Positions 53,370-61,265 of a DNA stretch of 64,000 bases are shown here, piece by piece. The notes beneath the pieces are model-generated. The model did not search any database and was not told where the DNA came from. It saw nothing but the letters and a program-made list of their open reading frames with translations. The DNA comes from Dendrosporobacter quercicolus. GTDB taxonomy: Bacteria > Bacillota > Negativicutes > DSM-1736 > Dendrosporobacteraceae. The stretch spans positions 215,091 through 279,090 of the forward strand of contig NZ_FNHB01000003.1 of assembly GCF_900104455.1 (NCBI RefSeq). The letters run 5' to 3'. Both the position numbers and the translations under genes were made by a program. The stretch's first letter is position 1, and the number at the start of each line of letters is the position of its first letter.

Positions 53370-54734
53370 ATGCAACTTTTGGGCGGATTGTTAAGTCTAC
53401 TCGGGATAACTCTGTTGGTCAGATGGTATTTCTTGCGGCGTTTAGACTGGCGAATCAGGCTGTTAGCTGTGCGGTTGAGCAGAATTAACGGTCACAGCCC
53501 GGGTAAAGCGTACGCCGGCCGTTTGTTAAAGGAGCTTTATCTTTGCATTAATTTGGCCATAGCCAAGGCTGACCAGCCAATCGCTTATCAGGCGGTTGAC
53601 TTATTGAAGCTGGCGTTCGGGGAAGGTTTGGTCCGCAAGAATGAAGCAATGCGGCTGATGGCTCTGGCGGTGGCTGCCCTGCGCACCGGGCAGGCTGATA
53701 TCGCCGGCTATGTCCTGGATGCCTATAAGCCTTTGCTGCGCAACCTTAAGGATGCTGAGCAGGTGGCTGCCATCGAGCAGCAAACCCTGATTGCCATGGT
53801 AGCTTTTAAAGCCAGACACAGTTTCATGCTGGCCAAAATTGCCGATCAGATTTTCTCAATGCTAGAACAACCGGAGAATCAAGCAAAAAGACGTTTGACT
53901 TCAGCGGGCCTGCGGGCGTTGAAGATCCTTGGTCTGATGGCGCTCCGGCGTCGTGATGAAGCATTGTTCCGGGAAATCAGCGGCAGAGTGGGCAATCTGG
54001 ATTTGGCTGATCAGGCGATTGCCGAAGAGGTTGCCGGAGTATTAAGCGAGTGGCTGCACCGGGTGATTAAGGCCGATGATCATGTGCTGTTTGCCAGTGT
54101 ATTATCTTTAGGACGGCGGTATGCAAAAGAGCAAGCGGCGCCCAAGCCGGCTTTGGCCTTATTCATTGCCGAGTGGCAGAATCTGGCCGGAACGGCTGCC
54201 CTTAATCCTCGTTCCAACATGGCTGCGGAACTTATTGACTTTTTGTTTACCGTGGCTGAAAAACGGTCTGATGAACAGCTATGGCTGCTGGTAATTTCAG
54301 CCGCTGCCCAAACAGCACGGCTGGCTGTTTCCCAACACGGGCTGGAAGAAGGTTTTACTGCGCTGTATCCGTTGCTGGACGCCGGGCGGCGTCTGCTGGC
54401 CGCTGAATTGAAATTTCGGCATACGACGGACGGGCTGCGGCAGAAAGCACTGTTTGTCATTATCAAAGAGTGCGTAATGCTGGCTACATTAATTGCCAGG
54501 AAGGAATTGACAAGTTCACCTGCTGAAATCATCGCCCGGATTTATGCTTGCTGGGCCGAATATCCGGGCGTGAGAGGCAATCCGAAATCATTAAAAAAGT
54601 TCTGCCAAATTTTACTGTTATACTGGCTGAAAACCAAACAACGCAAATCCAGACAGGAAATACCCGGTCCTTTTGATTTTTCCGAACCGGCGCTGATTAC
54701 ACAGTCAGAGCGGGACCGGCTGGGGTTAACCTAA
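53370..54734 (+). CDS. Uncharacterised helical membrane-anchored protein
   Basis: A 454-aa protein with one N-terminal hydrophobic segment (about residues 3-18) and then continuous alpha-helical, Leu/Ala-rich sequence without cysteine clusters or nucleotide motifs. The spacing of helices resembles a TPR/HEAT-like solenoid, but I see no clear repeat consensus. GGAGGG precedes ATG. It overlaps the convergent acyltransferase gene by nine bases. I do not recognise a family. Confidence 0.6.
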   Translation: MQLLGGLLSLLGITLLVRWYFLRRLDWRIRLLAVRLSRINGHSPGKAYAGRLLKELYLCINLAIAKADQPIAYQAVDLLKLAFGEGLVRKNEAMRLMALAVAALRTGQADIAGYVLDAYKPLLRNLKDAEQVAAIEQQTLIAMVAFKARHSFMLAKIADQIFSMLEQPENQAKRRLTSAGLRALKILGLMALRRRDEALFREISGRVGNLDLADQAIAEEVAGVLSEWLHRVIKADDHVLFASVLSLGRRYAKEQAAPKPALALFIAEWQNLAGTAALNPRSNMAAELIDFLFTVAEKRSDEQLWLLVISAAAQTARLAVSQHGLEEGFTALYPLLDAGRRLLAAELKFRHTTDGLRQKALFVIIKECVMLATLIARKELTSSPAEIIARIYACWAEYPGVRGNPKSLKKFCQILLLYWLKTKQRKSRQEIPGPFDFSEPALITQSERDRLGLT

Positions 54735-55886
54735 TGAGTGCGTTTTACCAACAGGCTGCTTAATTTTTGCTTTACCTAAACTGCCGGTGAGCAAAAGGCT
54801 GATGAGCGGAATAAACTGGCCGGTCTTTTCCAGCAGCACCGCACAGGCCATGCTAACCGCGATCGTAAGCGTGAAGAAAGCGATAGTCACCGGAGCGGTC
54901 ATTAGTTTCCCGGACCGGGCAATGCCGTCAATCAGATGGTACATCACCAAGGGATGAACCAGATAAACCGGATAAGAGTGCCGGCCTAAAGCCGACAGAA
55001 ATTTTTTCAGCCCTGTAGGCAGGGCGGTAAAGGTAAATTCCGAACACAGATAGAGTGTTGCCGTTAACGTGTAAATAACGCCGATCGGGCTGAGCTGATG
55101 GGCGGTGTTTACCGCCTGCTCCGGCGAATAGCCTCTGGAATACAGCAGAAAGTAGTAGTAGCCCAGCATACCGGTTACGGACAAGAGCAACGACCACCGG
55201 ATGGCTGGGCGATTGTTTTTCAGGTAATGGAGAAATTGCCGGTAGTGTACGGCGCAGACAGCGCCGAGGATAAAGATAAACAGGTAGTGAACAACCCAAT
55301 AGCTTAGTCGGTGTTTAATCGCAACATTGATATAGTAATTGGAGAAATTTGGCGTCAGAATATAACTTGAGTAATAATTAACCGCTATTTGCAAAAGCAG
55401 CAGGAGACAAAGACTCCGCAGGGGATTGGCGGATATTCGCCGTACGGCTACCCGCCAGAGCGGCATCAGGGAATAAAACCATAGCAGTATGACCAGAAAA
55501 TATAATTGGTAGGAAGCAAGCCCAAAGGCGATATACTGTAATAAAAGCTGGGGCTTCCAGATGGCTGCATCGCCGCTGATCCAGGTATAATGAAGCATAT
55601 ACAACAGTGACCATACCAGGTACGGAAGGAGGACTGCCCGGAGACGCCGGCTCATAAATTGGCGGTAGTCGAATTTTCCTGATAAGTCCTGCTTGTGAAA
55701 TAGGCCAAAGGCCGAGACAAAAAAGAAAATGGGGACGCTGAATCTGGTCAAAATTTCAAAACAGGCAAACAAATGGACATTTACCAACGGATTTGCTAAA
55801 GAATATGCGCCGGTATGGATGCCAATAACACCGAGCATTGCTATGCCGCGAATGTATTCAATGGCCTGAATTCGTTGCTTTGACAT
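54726..55886 (-). CDS. Acyltransferase 3 (OafA/WecH-like) membrane protein
   Basis: Integral membrane acyltransferase of 386 aa with about ten hydrophobic helices. The N-terminal RGIAMLGVIGIHTGA carries the histidine expected in family members, and ALGRHSYPVYLVHPLV lies near the end. Such enzymes O-acetylate surface polysaccharides or lipids at the membrane. No glycan genes are adjacent. The gap 55887-56167 upstream shows only a palindrome-rich AT stretch and no gene. Confidence 0.87.
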   Translation of the reverse strand: MSKQRIQAIEYIRGIAMLGVIGIHTGAYSLANPLVNVHLFACFEILTRFSVPIFFFVSAFGLFHKQDLSGKFDYRQFMSRRLRAVLLPYLVWSLLYMLHYTWISGDAAIWKPQLLLQYIAFGLASYQLYFLVILLWFYSLMPLWRVAVRRISANPLRSLCLLLLLQIAVNYYSSYILTPNFSNYYINVAIKHRLSYWVVHYLFIFILGAVCAVHYRQFLHYLKNNRPAIRWSLLLSVTGMLGYYYFLLYSRGYSPEQAVNTAHQLSPIGVIYTLTATLYLCSEFTFTALPTGLKKFLSALGRHSYPVYLVHPLVMYHLIDGIARSGKLMTAPVTIAFFTLTIAVSMACAVLLEKTGQFIPLISLLLTGSLGKAKIKQPVGKTHSLG

Positions 55887-56167
55887 AAAATGACCCCTAA
55901 CTATAGCGGTTTGATGATGGTAAACAAGTATTTACAGGGATTTAGAATGTGGATGATTAATTTCTTGCTATTCTACATTTATTTTATTTTGTCCTGTATC
56001 GCGATGAATAAATTGCAATCACGCTATTTTCGCGGGATGCCGTAAAAACGCTGAACTGCGTCCTGCTGTGCAGCTCTGGCATCGCAGATTGTTGATTAAA
56101 TTGACTTAATCAGTGGGCAAATGTTAGGATAATGGTATAATGATTAAATGTTGGGAGGTTTGCGATA

Positions 56168-56482
56168 GTGAATCAAATTTGGCTGCAAGTATTTGCGGTT
56201 ATGATCGGCGGCAGTTTATTAAAGTATGTGTTTGCAAATCCGCTGGTGTGGGTTATTATTGATTTTGCCGTATTAATATCCGCCTATCTATTACTGAAAC
56301 GTCATCCTTATATTGATCTTAAAAAGAGCATGTCGTATCTGGGGGTTTTGACGGCAATATCAGTGCTGGTAGATCTGGGAGTAGTCGGCGGTGAAGTCGG
56401 CAACATAGCCGTGCTGGGGTTGCTGGCCTGGATGATTTTTGGCGGAGGTTTCGGAGGCGGACGCCGGCCTCGCAGGAGATAA
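56168..56482 (+). CDS. Small membrane protein with Gly/Arg-rich tail
   Basis: A 104-aa protein with three to four hydrophobic segments and a GGGFGGGRRPRRR C-terminus. The start is GTG with GGGAGG upstream. Probable -10 TATAAT near 56136. No family recognised; the tail suggests interaction with nucleic acid or phospholipid head groups. Confidence 0.68.
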   Translation: MNQIWLQVFAVMIGGSLLKYVFANPLVWVIIDFAVLISAYLLLKRHPYIDLKKSMSYLGVLTAISVLVDLGVVGGEVGNIAVLGLLAWMIFGGGFGGGRRPRRR

Positions 56483-56607
56483 CAAAGCAAGCGGAATCTC
56501 ATAAATACATCTTCACGGCAAAAACAGGCTGTGCTGAGTGAAAAATCAGCGCAGCCTTTATTATGCGATGGTTGTTAAGACCATGAATTCGGTTACGGCC
56601 CGGAATT

Positions 56608-57318
56608 TTACAATGGCCGGGACAGTAGGGCGCCATTTTGTTTAAGCCAATTCCGGCGTTCTTTAAAATCAGGCAAATATGCGCCAACCAGCCGCCAGAA
56701 ATCAGCCGAGTGATTGGGCACTCTCAGATGGCATAACTCGTGGACAACAAGGTAATCAATGACGGAGGCAGGGGCCATAATGATGCGCCAGTTGTAATTA
56801 ATATTTCCCAAAGAAGAACAACTGCCCCATCTGGTTTGCTGTTCTTTGATGACAATGCGGTTCGGCTGAACGCCAAGCTTTCCGCTCCATTCGGCTGTCC
56901 GGCCGGGCAGCAGGGCTGCCGCCTGGTTAATGTACCAGGCCTTAAGTAGTCCGGGCACTGCGGCGGCGGTATTACCGGCTGTGGTTACTGTTATGACATC
57001 CTCCGACAGCTCGACGAGTGAGTGCTGGGCGGCGAGGTGAATGCTGATGGTATACGGTTTGCCCATAAACAACAGCGCTGCCCCGTGATGCCAGGAGGCG
57101 TTTACCGGGTTGGCCGCCAATTGCCGGTAGTAAAGCATTTTTTTCGTTATCCAGCCCGCCTTTGTCCGGATGATGCGGTCTAGTTCCGCCAGTGAAGTAT
57201 TGGGGGGCGCGCTGACCGCTAACTGATCGGCTCCGATGATTTTAAGCTGGATGGTTTTCCGGTTTTTATAGTTGATCGTGTAGCTGATATTCCGGCCGGC
57301 TATTGTGATCATTGGCAT
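56608..57318 (-). CDS. YgjP-like zinc metallopeptidase (SprT/WLM-type fold)
   Basis: Protein of 236 aa. The zinc motif HELCH is at 193-197 in VVHELCHLRVPNHS, and further downstream the F/W segment typical of YgjP/DUF45 proteins; TRWGSCSS lies before it. Members are predicted metal-dependent peptidases of unknown substrate. Start ATG 57318 is nine bases from AAAGGA; ATG 57327 overlaps that site. Confidence 0.86.
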   Translation of the reverse strand: MPMITIAGRNISYTINYKNRKTIQLKIIGADQLAVSAPPNTSLAELDRIIRTKAGWITKKMLYYRQLAANPVNASWHHGAALLFMGKPYTISIHLAAQHSLVELSEDVITVTTAGNTAAAVPGLLKAWYINQAAALLPGRTAEWSGKLGVQPNRIVIKEQQTRWGSCSSLGNINYNWRIIMAPASVIDYLVVHELCHLRVPNHSADFWRLVGAYLPDFKERRNWLKQNGALLSRPL

Positions 57319-57335
57319 ACTGTTCATTCCTTTAA

Positions 57336-57779
57336 TCAGGCGACGGCAAGCAATGCTGCTTTGGCAACGGCTTCCGGCAGAGTTGCAGCCCTGGCTGTGG
57401 CAGCGGTCTTACCTGATTTGGAAAATCCGACAATATAAACGGTATTGCCGCTGGCAACTGTCGTTTCGGTACTATATTGAAAGCCAAGCTCAGCCATTTT
57501 AGCCGTTATTTTTGCTGATTCGTCCGCCGCAGTGGAATAAGCGGGAACGCTTTCGGCAAAGTTTTCCCGGTATTTGAGCGCCTGGAAATCTTCCGGTTTG
57601 ACAGCTTTAAACACGCCGCCGGCTTCGGCAAGTTCCTGCTGTGTACCCAGCCATTTGACCGCCAGTTCAGCGCTAAACTGCAGCCAGTGGGTGATCCAGA
57701 GATAACCCATTACATCCAAGGCCAGCTTTACATCCAGATCGCGTCCCGGCTGCATTGACAGTATTTCATGATTAGACAT
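57336..57779 (-). CDS. Phage ABA-sandwich-like domain protein
   Basis: A 147-aa protein beginning with RDLDVKLALDVMGYLW and containing VPAYSTAADESAKI, features of the phage ABA sandwich domain used in phage-derived proteins of unknown role. Residues 100-147 look like a second beta-rich part. GGGAGGT precedes ATG. No other phage genes are nearby, so it is an isolated, possibly domesticated gene. Confidence 0.6.
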   Translation of the reverse strand: MSNHEILSMQPGRDLDVKLALDVMGYLWITHWLQFSAELAVKWLGTQQELAEAGGVFKAVKPEDFQALKYRENFAESVPAYSTAADESAKITAKMAELGFQYSTETTVASGNTVYIVGFSKSGKTAATARAATLPEAVAKAALLAVA

Positions 57780-58168
57780 CGAATACCTCCCAGAAATTCA
57801 GCTAACCTATCGGTATTTAAGGATCTGACCAGTTTCACTTTAACACATCCCGGCAGAGCTTGTAAAGTAGGCAGGACTGGCCGGTATCGGAGCCTCCCCT
57901 CGCGGGATATAGGTAAGCGGCGACAATGCCGGCTGAGCGGAAACTTCAGAGCTGTACAGAGAGCACCGGCTTCCCTTTAGCTGGTTGGAAATAAGCCCTA
58001 GATGAGCAAAAGTGAAGAATATTCATTCTTTTATAGAATGCGATTCATTCGTAAAAAGAATAATGATCTTAAAATGTCATTCGAAAATTTCATATTTTAA
58101 GAATATTTACAATATACATACAATTAGCATATAATTAAGTTAGCTTAAAAGGAAAGGGGCTGCTGATT
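57780..58168. other. Intergenic region, no gene seen
   Basis: No protein gene or recognisable RNA. It becomes sharply AT-rich after 58010 and contains imperfect palindromes (GAATATTC and related ATTC/GAAT repeats at 58018-58060) that could be an operator. TTTACA (58106-58111) and TATAAT (58130-58135) with an 18-base spacer form the promoter of the 58169 gene. Confidence 0.5.
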
Positions 58169-58282
58169 ATGACACCTGAAATGAAACCACAAACATCTTT
58201 GCTGGACGGACTAAAATACTTTGCTTTTATGGCGGTATCGTTGATTGTATTTGGAGGAATATTACACATCTTCAGACCCTGA
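58169..58282 (+). CDS. Small single-pass membrane protein, 37 aa
   Basis: Short open frame from ATG 58169 to TGA 58282, preceded by AGGAAAGGGG and a good promoter and followed by a strong terminator (58332-58366), so it has a complete transcription unit of its own. The product has a polar N-terminus and one hydrophobic helix (about residues 15-33, YFAFMAVSLIVFGGILHIF) ending RP. No family recognised; the size is like small regulators of membrane complexes. Confidence 0.6.
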   Translation: MTPEMKPQTSLLDGLKYFAFMAVSLIVFGGILHIFRP

Positions 58283-58331
58283 TGGTAATCAAAAGCTTCT
58301 GTTTCAGAAAAATAAATGGTAGACCCACACA

Positions 58332-58366
58332 AGGGCTGTCTCAATTTTGAGACAGCTCTTTTTTTT
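58332..58366 (+). terminator. Intrinsic terminator
   Basis: Stem of 12 bp (58332-58343 with 58348-58359, one G-U pair, loop ATTT) followed by seven or more T. Confidence 0.88.
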
Positions 58367-58486
58367 CTAAAATCCAAGAGCGCTCTTTTTTACGGTTGAA
58401 AATTGTAAATAGTGTTAGCCGGATTGATAATAAATGATATAATAAAAGCAGCATGGTTTTTAATTTAAAAGAGGAGAGTGTAGCTA

Positions 58487-58834
58487 ATGTTTGCACTTAA
58501 TTTTCAATCGCATAATCACGAAAAGTTGTTAATCGCCCGTCAAAAGAACTGTACTGTCCGGTTAGGAGATGTCAGAGATAAATATCATGATAATTCCATT
58601 GTTTGGATCACTGTCGGGAAAAAATTTGAACAAAAGAGAAAACTCTACCCGGCAATTATTGACCGGATTCTCATAAAAAAAATTGTTGACCTGACAACAC
58701 AGGATTTAGACCATCAAAATCCGGAGATAAAAACAATTGAGGAGCTGATTGCTTTCTTCGAGCAAATATATCAGAAAACAATAACCCTGGAGGATACGGT
58801 CTCGGTCATTTACTTTTCCGAGATTATTGAGTAA
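58487..58834 (+). CDS. ASCH-like domain protein
   Basis: A 115-aa protein whose pattern (CTVRLGDVRDKY, then VWITVGKKFEQKRKLYPAIIDRILIKKIVDLT) resembles ASCH/PUA-like RNA-associated domains. Function unknown. It is AT-richer than upstream genes. GAGGAGAG precedes ATG and TATAAT at 58438-58443 is a likely -10 box. Confidence 0.6.
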   Translation: MFALNFQSHNHEKLLIARQKNCTVRLGDVRDKYHDNSIVWITVGKKFEQKRKLYPAIIDRILIKKIVDLTTQDLDHQNPEIKTIEELIAFFEQIYQKTITLEDTVSVIYFSEIIE

Positions 58835-58961
58835 CAGGGAGAGAAACGCAATGCTCTGAAGCAAGGCTTCGGTTAATCATCAGATTTTTTATTTACCTTC
58901 ACCAGTTTTTCACATTTGCTGTGTATAATAAAAGCACTTCAATAAGGATGGTGAGTAAATA

Positions 58962-59459
58962 ATGATGATGACAAATTACATGGAGCTACTGGCAGTGAAT
59001 CAGCCATGGAATCTTATCCTATACATGGTTATACCGGTAGGGCTGGCTGAAGCGCTGGTAGCGACCGAATTTTTCACAGTATTCTACCGCAATTCCGGCC
59101 CCGGCGGCTGGCGAACCTGGAATAAATGGATTGGCATTGTTCTGGGGTTTTATTTCCTCGGGATATTCTTAAATCTAATGATTACAACCGTTCCCCATAT
59201 TCAGTGGCGTGGTATTGCTGATGTGCTGGCGGTAGGCGCCTATCTCAGCGGTGTGGTGCCGCTGTTTGGAATCGCGCTGTTGGAGCTGGGGGTCATTGGC
59301 AAGGATAAATCCAGTGATGATAAAACCAAGCTGCATTTTATTCTGTTAACGGTCTTTCTTGTGGTCGCCCATATTGCGATGATCTTTGGTATGGTTGACC
59401 CGACGATTATGGGCTGGGATCCTGGTGCGGCCGGCGGGCATATGCATCATGGGCGCTAA
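58962..59459 (+). CDS. Four-helix membrane protein, DUF6803-like
   Basis: A 165-aa protein with four or five hydrophobic segments and a His-rich C-terminus (GGHMHHGR), which may bind metal. Contains EALVATEFFTVFYRNSGPGGW and VPLFGIALLELGVIG. I recall similar proteins as uncharacterised permease-like proteins. TATAAT at 58924-58929, ATG 58962, terminator at 59511. Confidence 0.65.
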   Translation: MMMTNYMELLAVNQPWNLILYMVIPVGLAEALVATEFFTVFYRNSGPGGWRTWNKWIGIVLGFYFLGIFLNLMITTVPHIQWRGIADVLAVGAYLSGVVPLFGIALLELGVIGKDKSSDDKTKLHFILLTVFLVVAHIAMIFGMVDPTIMGWDPGAAGGHMHHGR

Positions 59460-59510
59460 TGGCTAGCGCCAAGACAATTGGATTTAAACCAATCGCCTTC
59501 AGGGGCGACA

Positions 59511-59549
59511 AAGCCGGGAAACTTTACTTAGTTTCCCGGCTTTGTTTTT
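59511..59549. terminator. Intrinsic terminator
   Basis: Perfect 12-bp stem (59511-59522 with 59531-59542) then TGTTTTT on the + strand. It also lies downstream of the convergent loaP-like gene. Confidence 0.85.
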
Positions 59550-59601
59550 AGGCGCGGATGATAATTATAAAAGTACGGTATGAAAAATAAATAAGGCCAG
59601 T

Positions 59602-60144
59602 TCAATCGTATTTGGTGGTGTTTAACATTTTTCCATTTGAGCCTATTAAAATTGCGCCCAGTTTTATCTGCTTTTTTTCTTGCAGCAAGGGGATTTCTAC
59701 AGTGATCCGCTGTTCCCGGCGGGAATAGTTTTTGATCATTTTTTCAAACCCTAATAATGGTCCGTTAATAATTTCAATTTGATTGTTAGTCTGTTTGACC
59801 CTGCTAATTCCGACGATTCCTTCATTATCCATTAATGTTTGAATTAATTGTTTTTCTTGAGAAGATATAGGTAGCAGAGAGCCTGCACTGTAAACCAGCC
59901 AACCAATATTCATTCTATGCTTTTGCAGCAGATAATGAAACTCTTTAATGTTCTCATTGGTTGTTGAAACAAATAAATAACCTTCAAACAGCGGTCTTAT
60001 TAAAGTGATAACGCGGCCTTTTTTTCGCCAAGGAATTTTTTTCTTTGGATTAATAATTTCGCAGCTTGGATTCAGCTTCCGGCAAATTAATTGAATTATT
60101 TTCTCCTTTCCACAGGTGATATGTAAAACATACCATTCTTTCAC
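59602..60144 (-). CDS. loaP: NusG-paralogue antiterminator, LoaP-like
   Basis: Protein of 180 aa with an N-terminal NGN domain (KEWYVLHITCGKE, the RPLFEGYLFV stretch, NIGWLVYSAG) and a C-terminal KOW-like domain (GISRVKQTNNQIEIINGPLLGFE). Housekeeping NusG would sit beside rplK/secE; this copy is next to a trans-AT polyketide synthase. LoaP proteins in Bacillus velezensis/amyloliquefaciens prevent termination inside long polyketide operons and bind an RNA hairpin in the leader. The start is GTG with GGGAGG upstream. It is divergent from the PKS gene and AT-rich like it. Confidence 0.83.
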   Translation of the reverse strand: MKEWYVLHITCGKEKIIQLICRKLNPSCEIINPKKKIPWRKKGRVITLIRPLFEGYLFVSTTNENIKEFHYLLQKHRMNIGWLVYSAGSLLPISSQEKQLIQTLMDNEGIVGISRVKQTNNQIEIINGPLLGFEKMIKNYSRREQRITVEIPLLQEKKQIKLGAILIGSNGKMLNTTKYD

Positions 60145-60373
60145 AATTTACTTCCCTCCCCAAAAATAATATTGAAATTGTATTTTATCGGTATACTCTT
60201 TTTTAATTCCATAAAATTACTAAATTACCTTTTTTTAGAATACATTAACCTGTTTTCTATTTGTCAGGAGAGACTAACTTTAGCCATTGTTTTCGCTTTA
60301 GTAATCAGCGCTATACTTGGCACAACCCTTTTTAAAAGCGAAGGAGTCTTTCGTGAAATAACCCACAAATAAA

Positions 60374-60402
60374 TTGACAAATTTTATAATATATGGTATT
60401 GT
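60374..60402 (+). promoter_or_regulatory. Promoter of the polyketide operon
   Basis: TTGACA at 60374-60379, 17-base spacer, TATTGT at 60397-60402. Start near 60409, leaving a leader of about 857 bases before the PKS start codon. Confidence 0.65.
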
Positions 60403-60459
60403 TTTACTATAAAGTATCTGAAAATTTAGAATAGCAAGGCAATGGTAAATTTTTTTCAG

Positions 60460-60690
60460 ATTGCATCTGCGGAGGCGTAGAGCAAACGCTGGGGAAAAGT
60501 CATATGTTAGGAAGTGGGGTGCTGTCTTAGTTCCTCAAAGTCGTTATGATTCTTTAGGGAATCGGGATTTGTGGGCAGCACTTGAGAGCTATGCGCCGTG
60601 AAAGTAAATCTCCCTTCAACAAAACCATTTATTGTTATTAGAAATTATAGAACCCGCTGCTAAGGTCAAGCTTAAGCAGCGGGTTCCTCG
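60460..60690 (+). ncRNA. Structured 5' leader of the PKS operon (candidate LoaP target)
   Basis: Several nested hairpins are visible. GCGT/ACGC closes a loop at 60475-60489. An 8-bp stem joins 60519-60526 to 60574-60581 and encloses a stem of about 10 bp (60531-60540 with 60552-60561). GGCG-TAG at 60474 can also pair with CTATGCGCC at 60589. A perfect 12-bp hairpin (60650-60661 with 60675-60686) follows, without a T tract. No known riboswitch consensus was recognised. By analogy with LoaP systems it may contain the antiterminator recognition element. Confidence 0.45.
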
Positions 60691-61265
60691 ATTTGTGGCA
60701 ATGGCCAAGCCGGTGTAACTTTTATAAAATTGCACCGGATTATTTTGAGCTTTGCACATTCTGACTGATATACCAGAAATTTAATCATCAGTTCACCTTA
60801 TTCAATGTTTAAAACTACACACAAATTTAGGATGGTGGTAATAATTTTATAAATGTAAATGAAAAATGAAGGATTGTAAAGGGCTCTAAATAAAGGGGGG
60901 ATACATTGAAGTAAACTGCCGCTTTTATGTTTTCGATCAGGAATTTAATATTACCATATGAGTAAAGAACTCTATCATCAAAATGCCGTATTTAGATTGG
61001 ATGTCAAAAGTTAATCGACAGCGTATATCAAAATAGCGGCATTTTCATTATTGATGACATTTACAATTATCGAAAAAGGGGGGCTGATCAGTTTAAGTGC
61101 AATTTTATGGTGAAATATTCTTTGGCGCGCATGTTACTTGAAACTAGATTGAGCCGGGCTATGTATTGTGGAAAGTCACCGTCTAATCAGATGCGATTAT
61201 GATTTGCTAGGCAGTAGTTCAAAATGGAAGTAAAAATGAACCGAGGAAACCAGAAAGGAGATATT
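60691..61265 (+). other. Remaining PKS leader, no gene seen
   Basis: AT-rich non-coding stretch. It holds a 9-bp hairpin (60710-60718 with 60730-60738) followed by ATTATTTT and a longer stem of about 13 bp (60980-60992 with 61032-61045) with a ~40-base loop. Either could be a termination site that LoaP overrides. Ribosome site AAAGGAG at 61254-61260. Confidence 0.45.

Noticed and set aside
57336..58282. Prophage remnant
   Set aside because: A single ABA-sandwich-type protein without integrase, structural or lysis genes is not enough to call a prophage.
60172..60372. 66-codon frame on the + strand between loaP and the PKS promoter
   Set aside because: TTG start with no ribosome site, AT-rich low-complexity product, and position overlapping the loaP upstream region. 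Probably spurious.
60460..60600. Cyclic-di-GMP or cobalamin riboswitch in the PKS leader
   Set aside because: The GAGCAAACG stretch and purine-rich joints look similar at first, but the conserved GGGCAAACC/GGGACGCAAAG (c-di-GMP) and B12-box elements are absent.
61083..61092. Another GGCTGATCAG sequence in the PKS leader
   Set aside because: It matches the attenuator motif but is not followed by an AGGCT-led hairpin or T tract and lies in unrelated AT-rich sequence. GCTGATCAG contains a palindrome that can recur by chance, so it was not counted as a leader.
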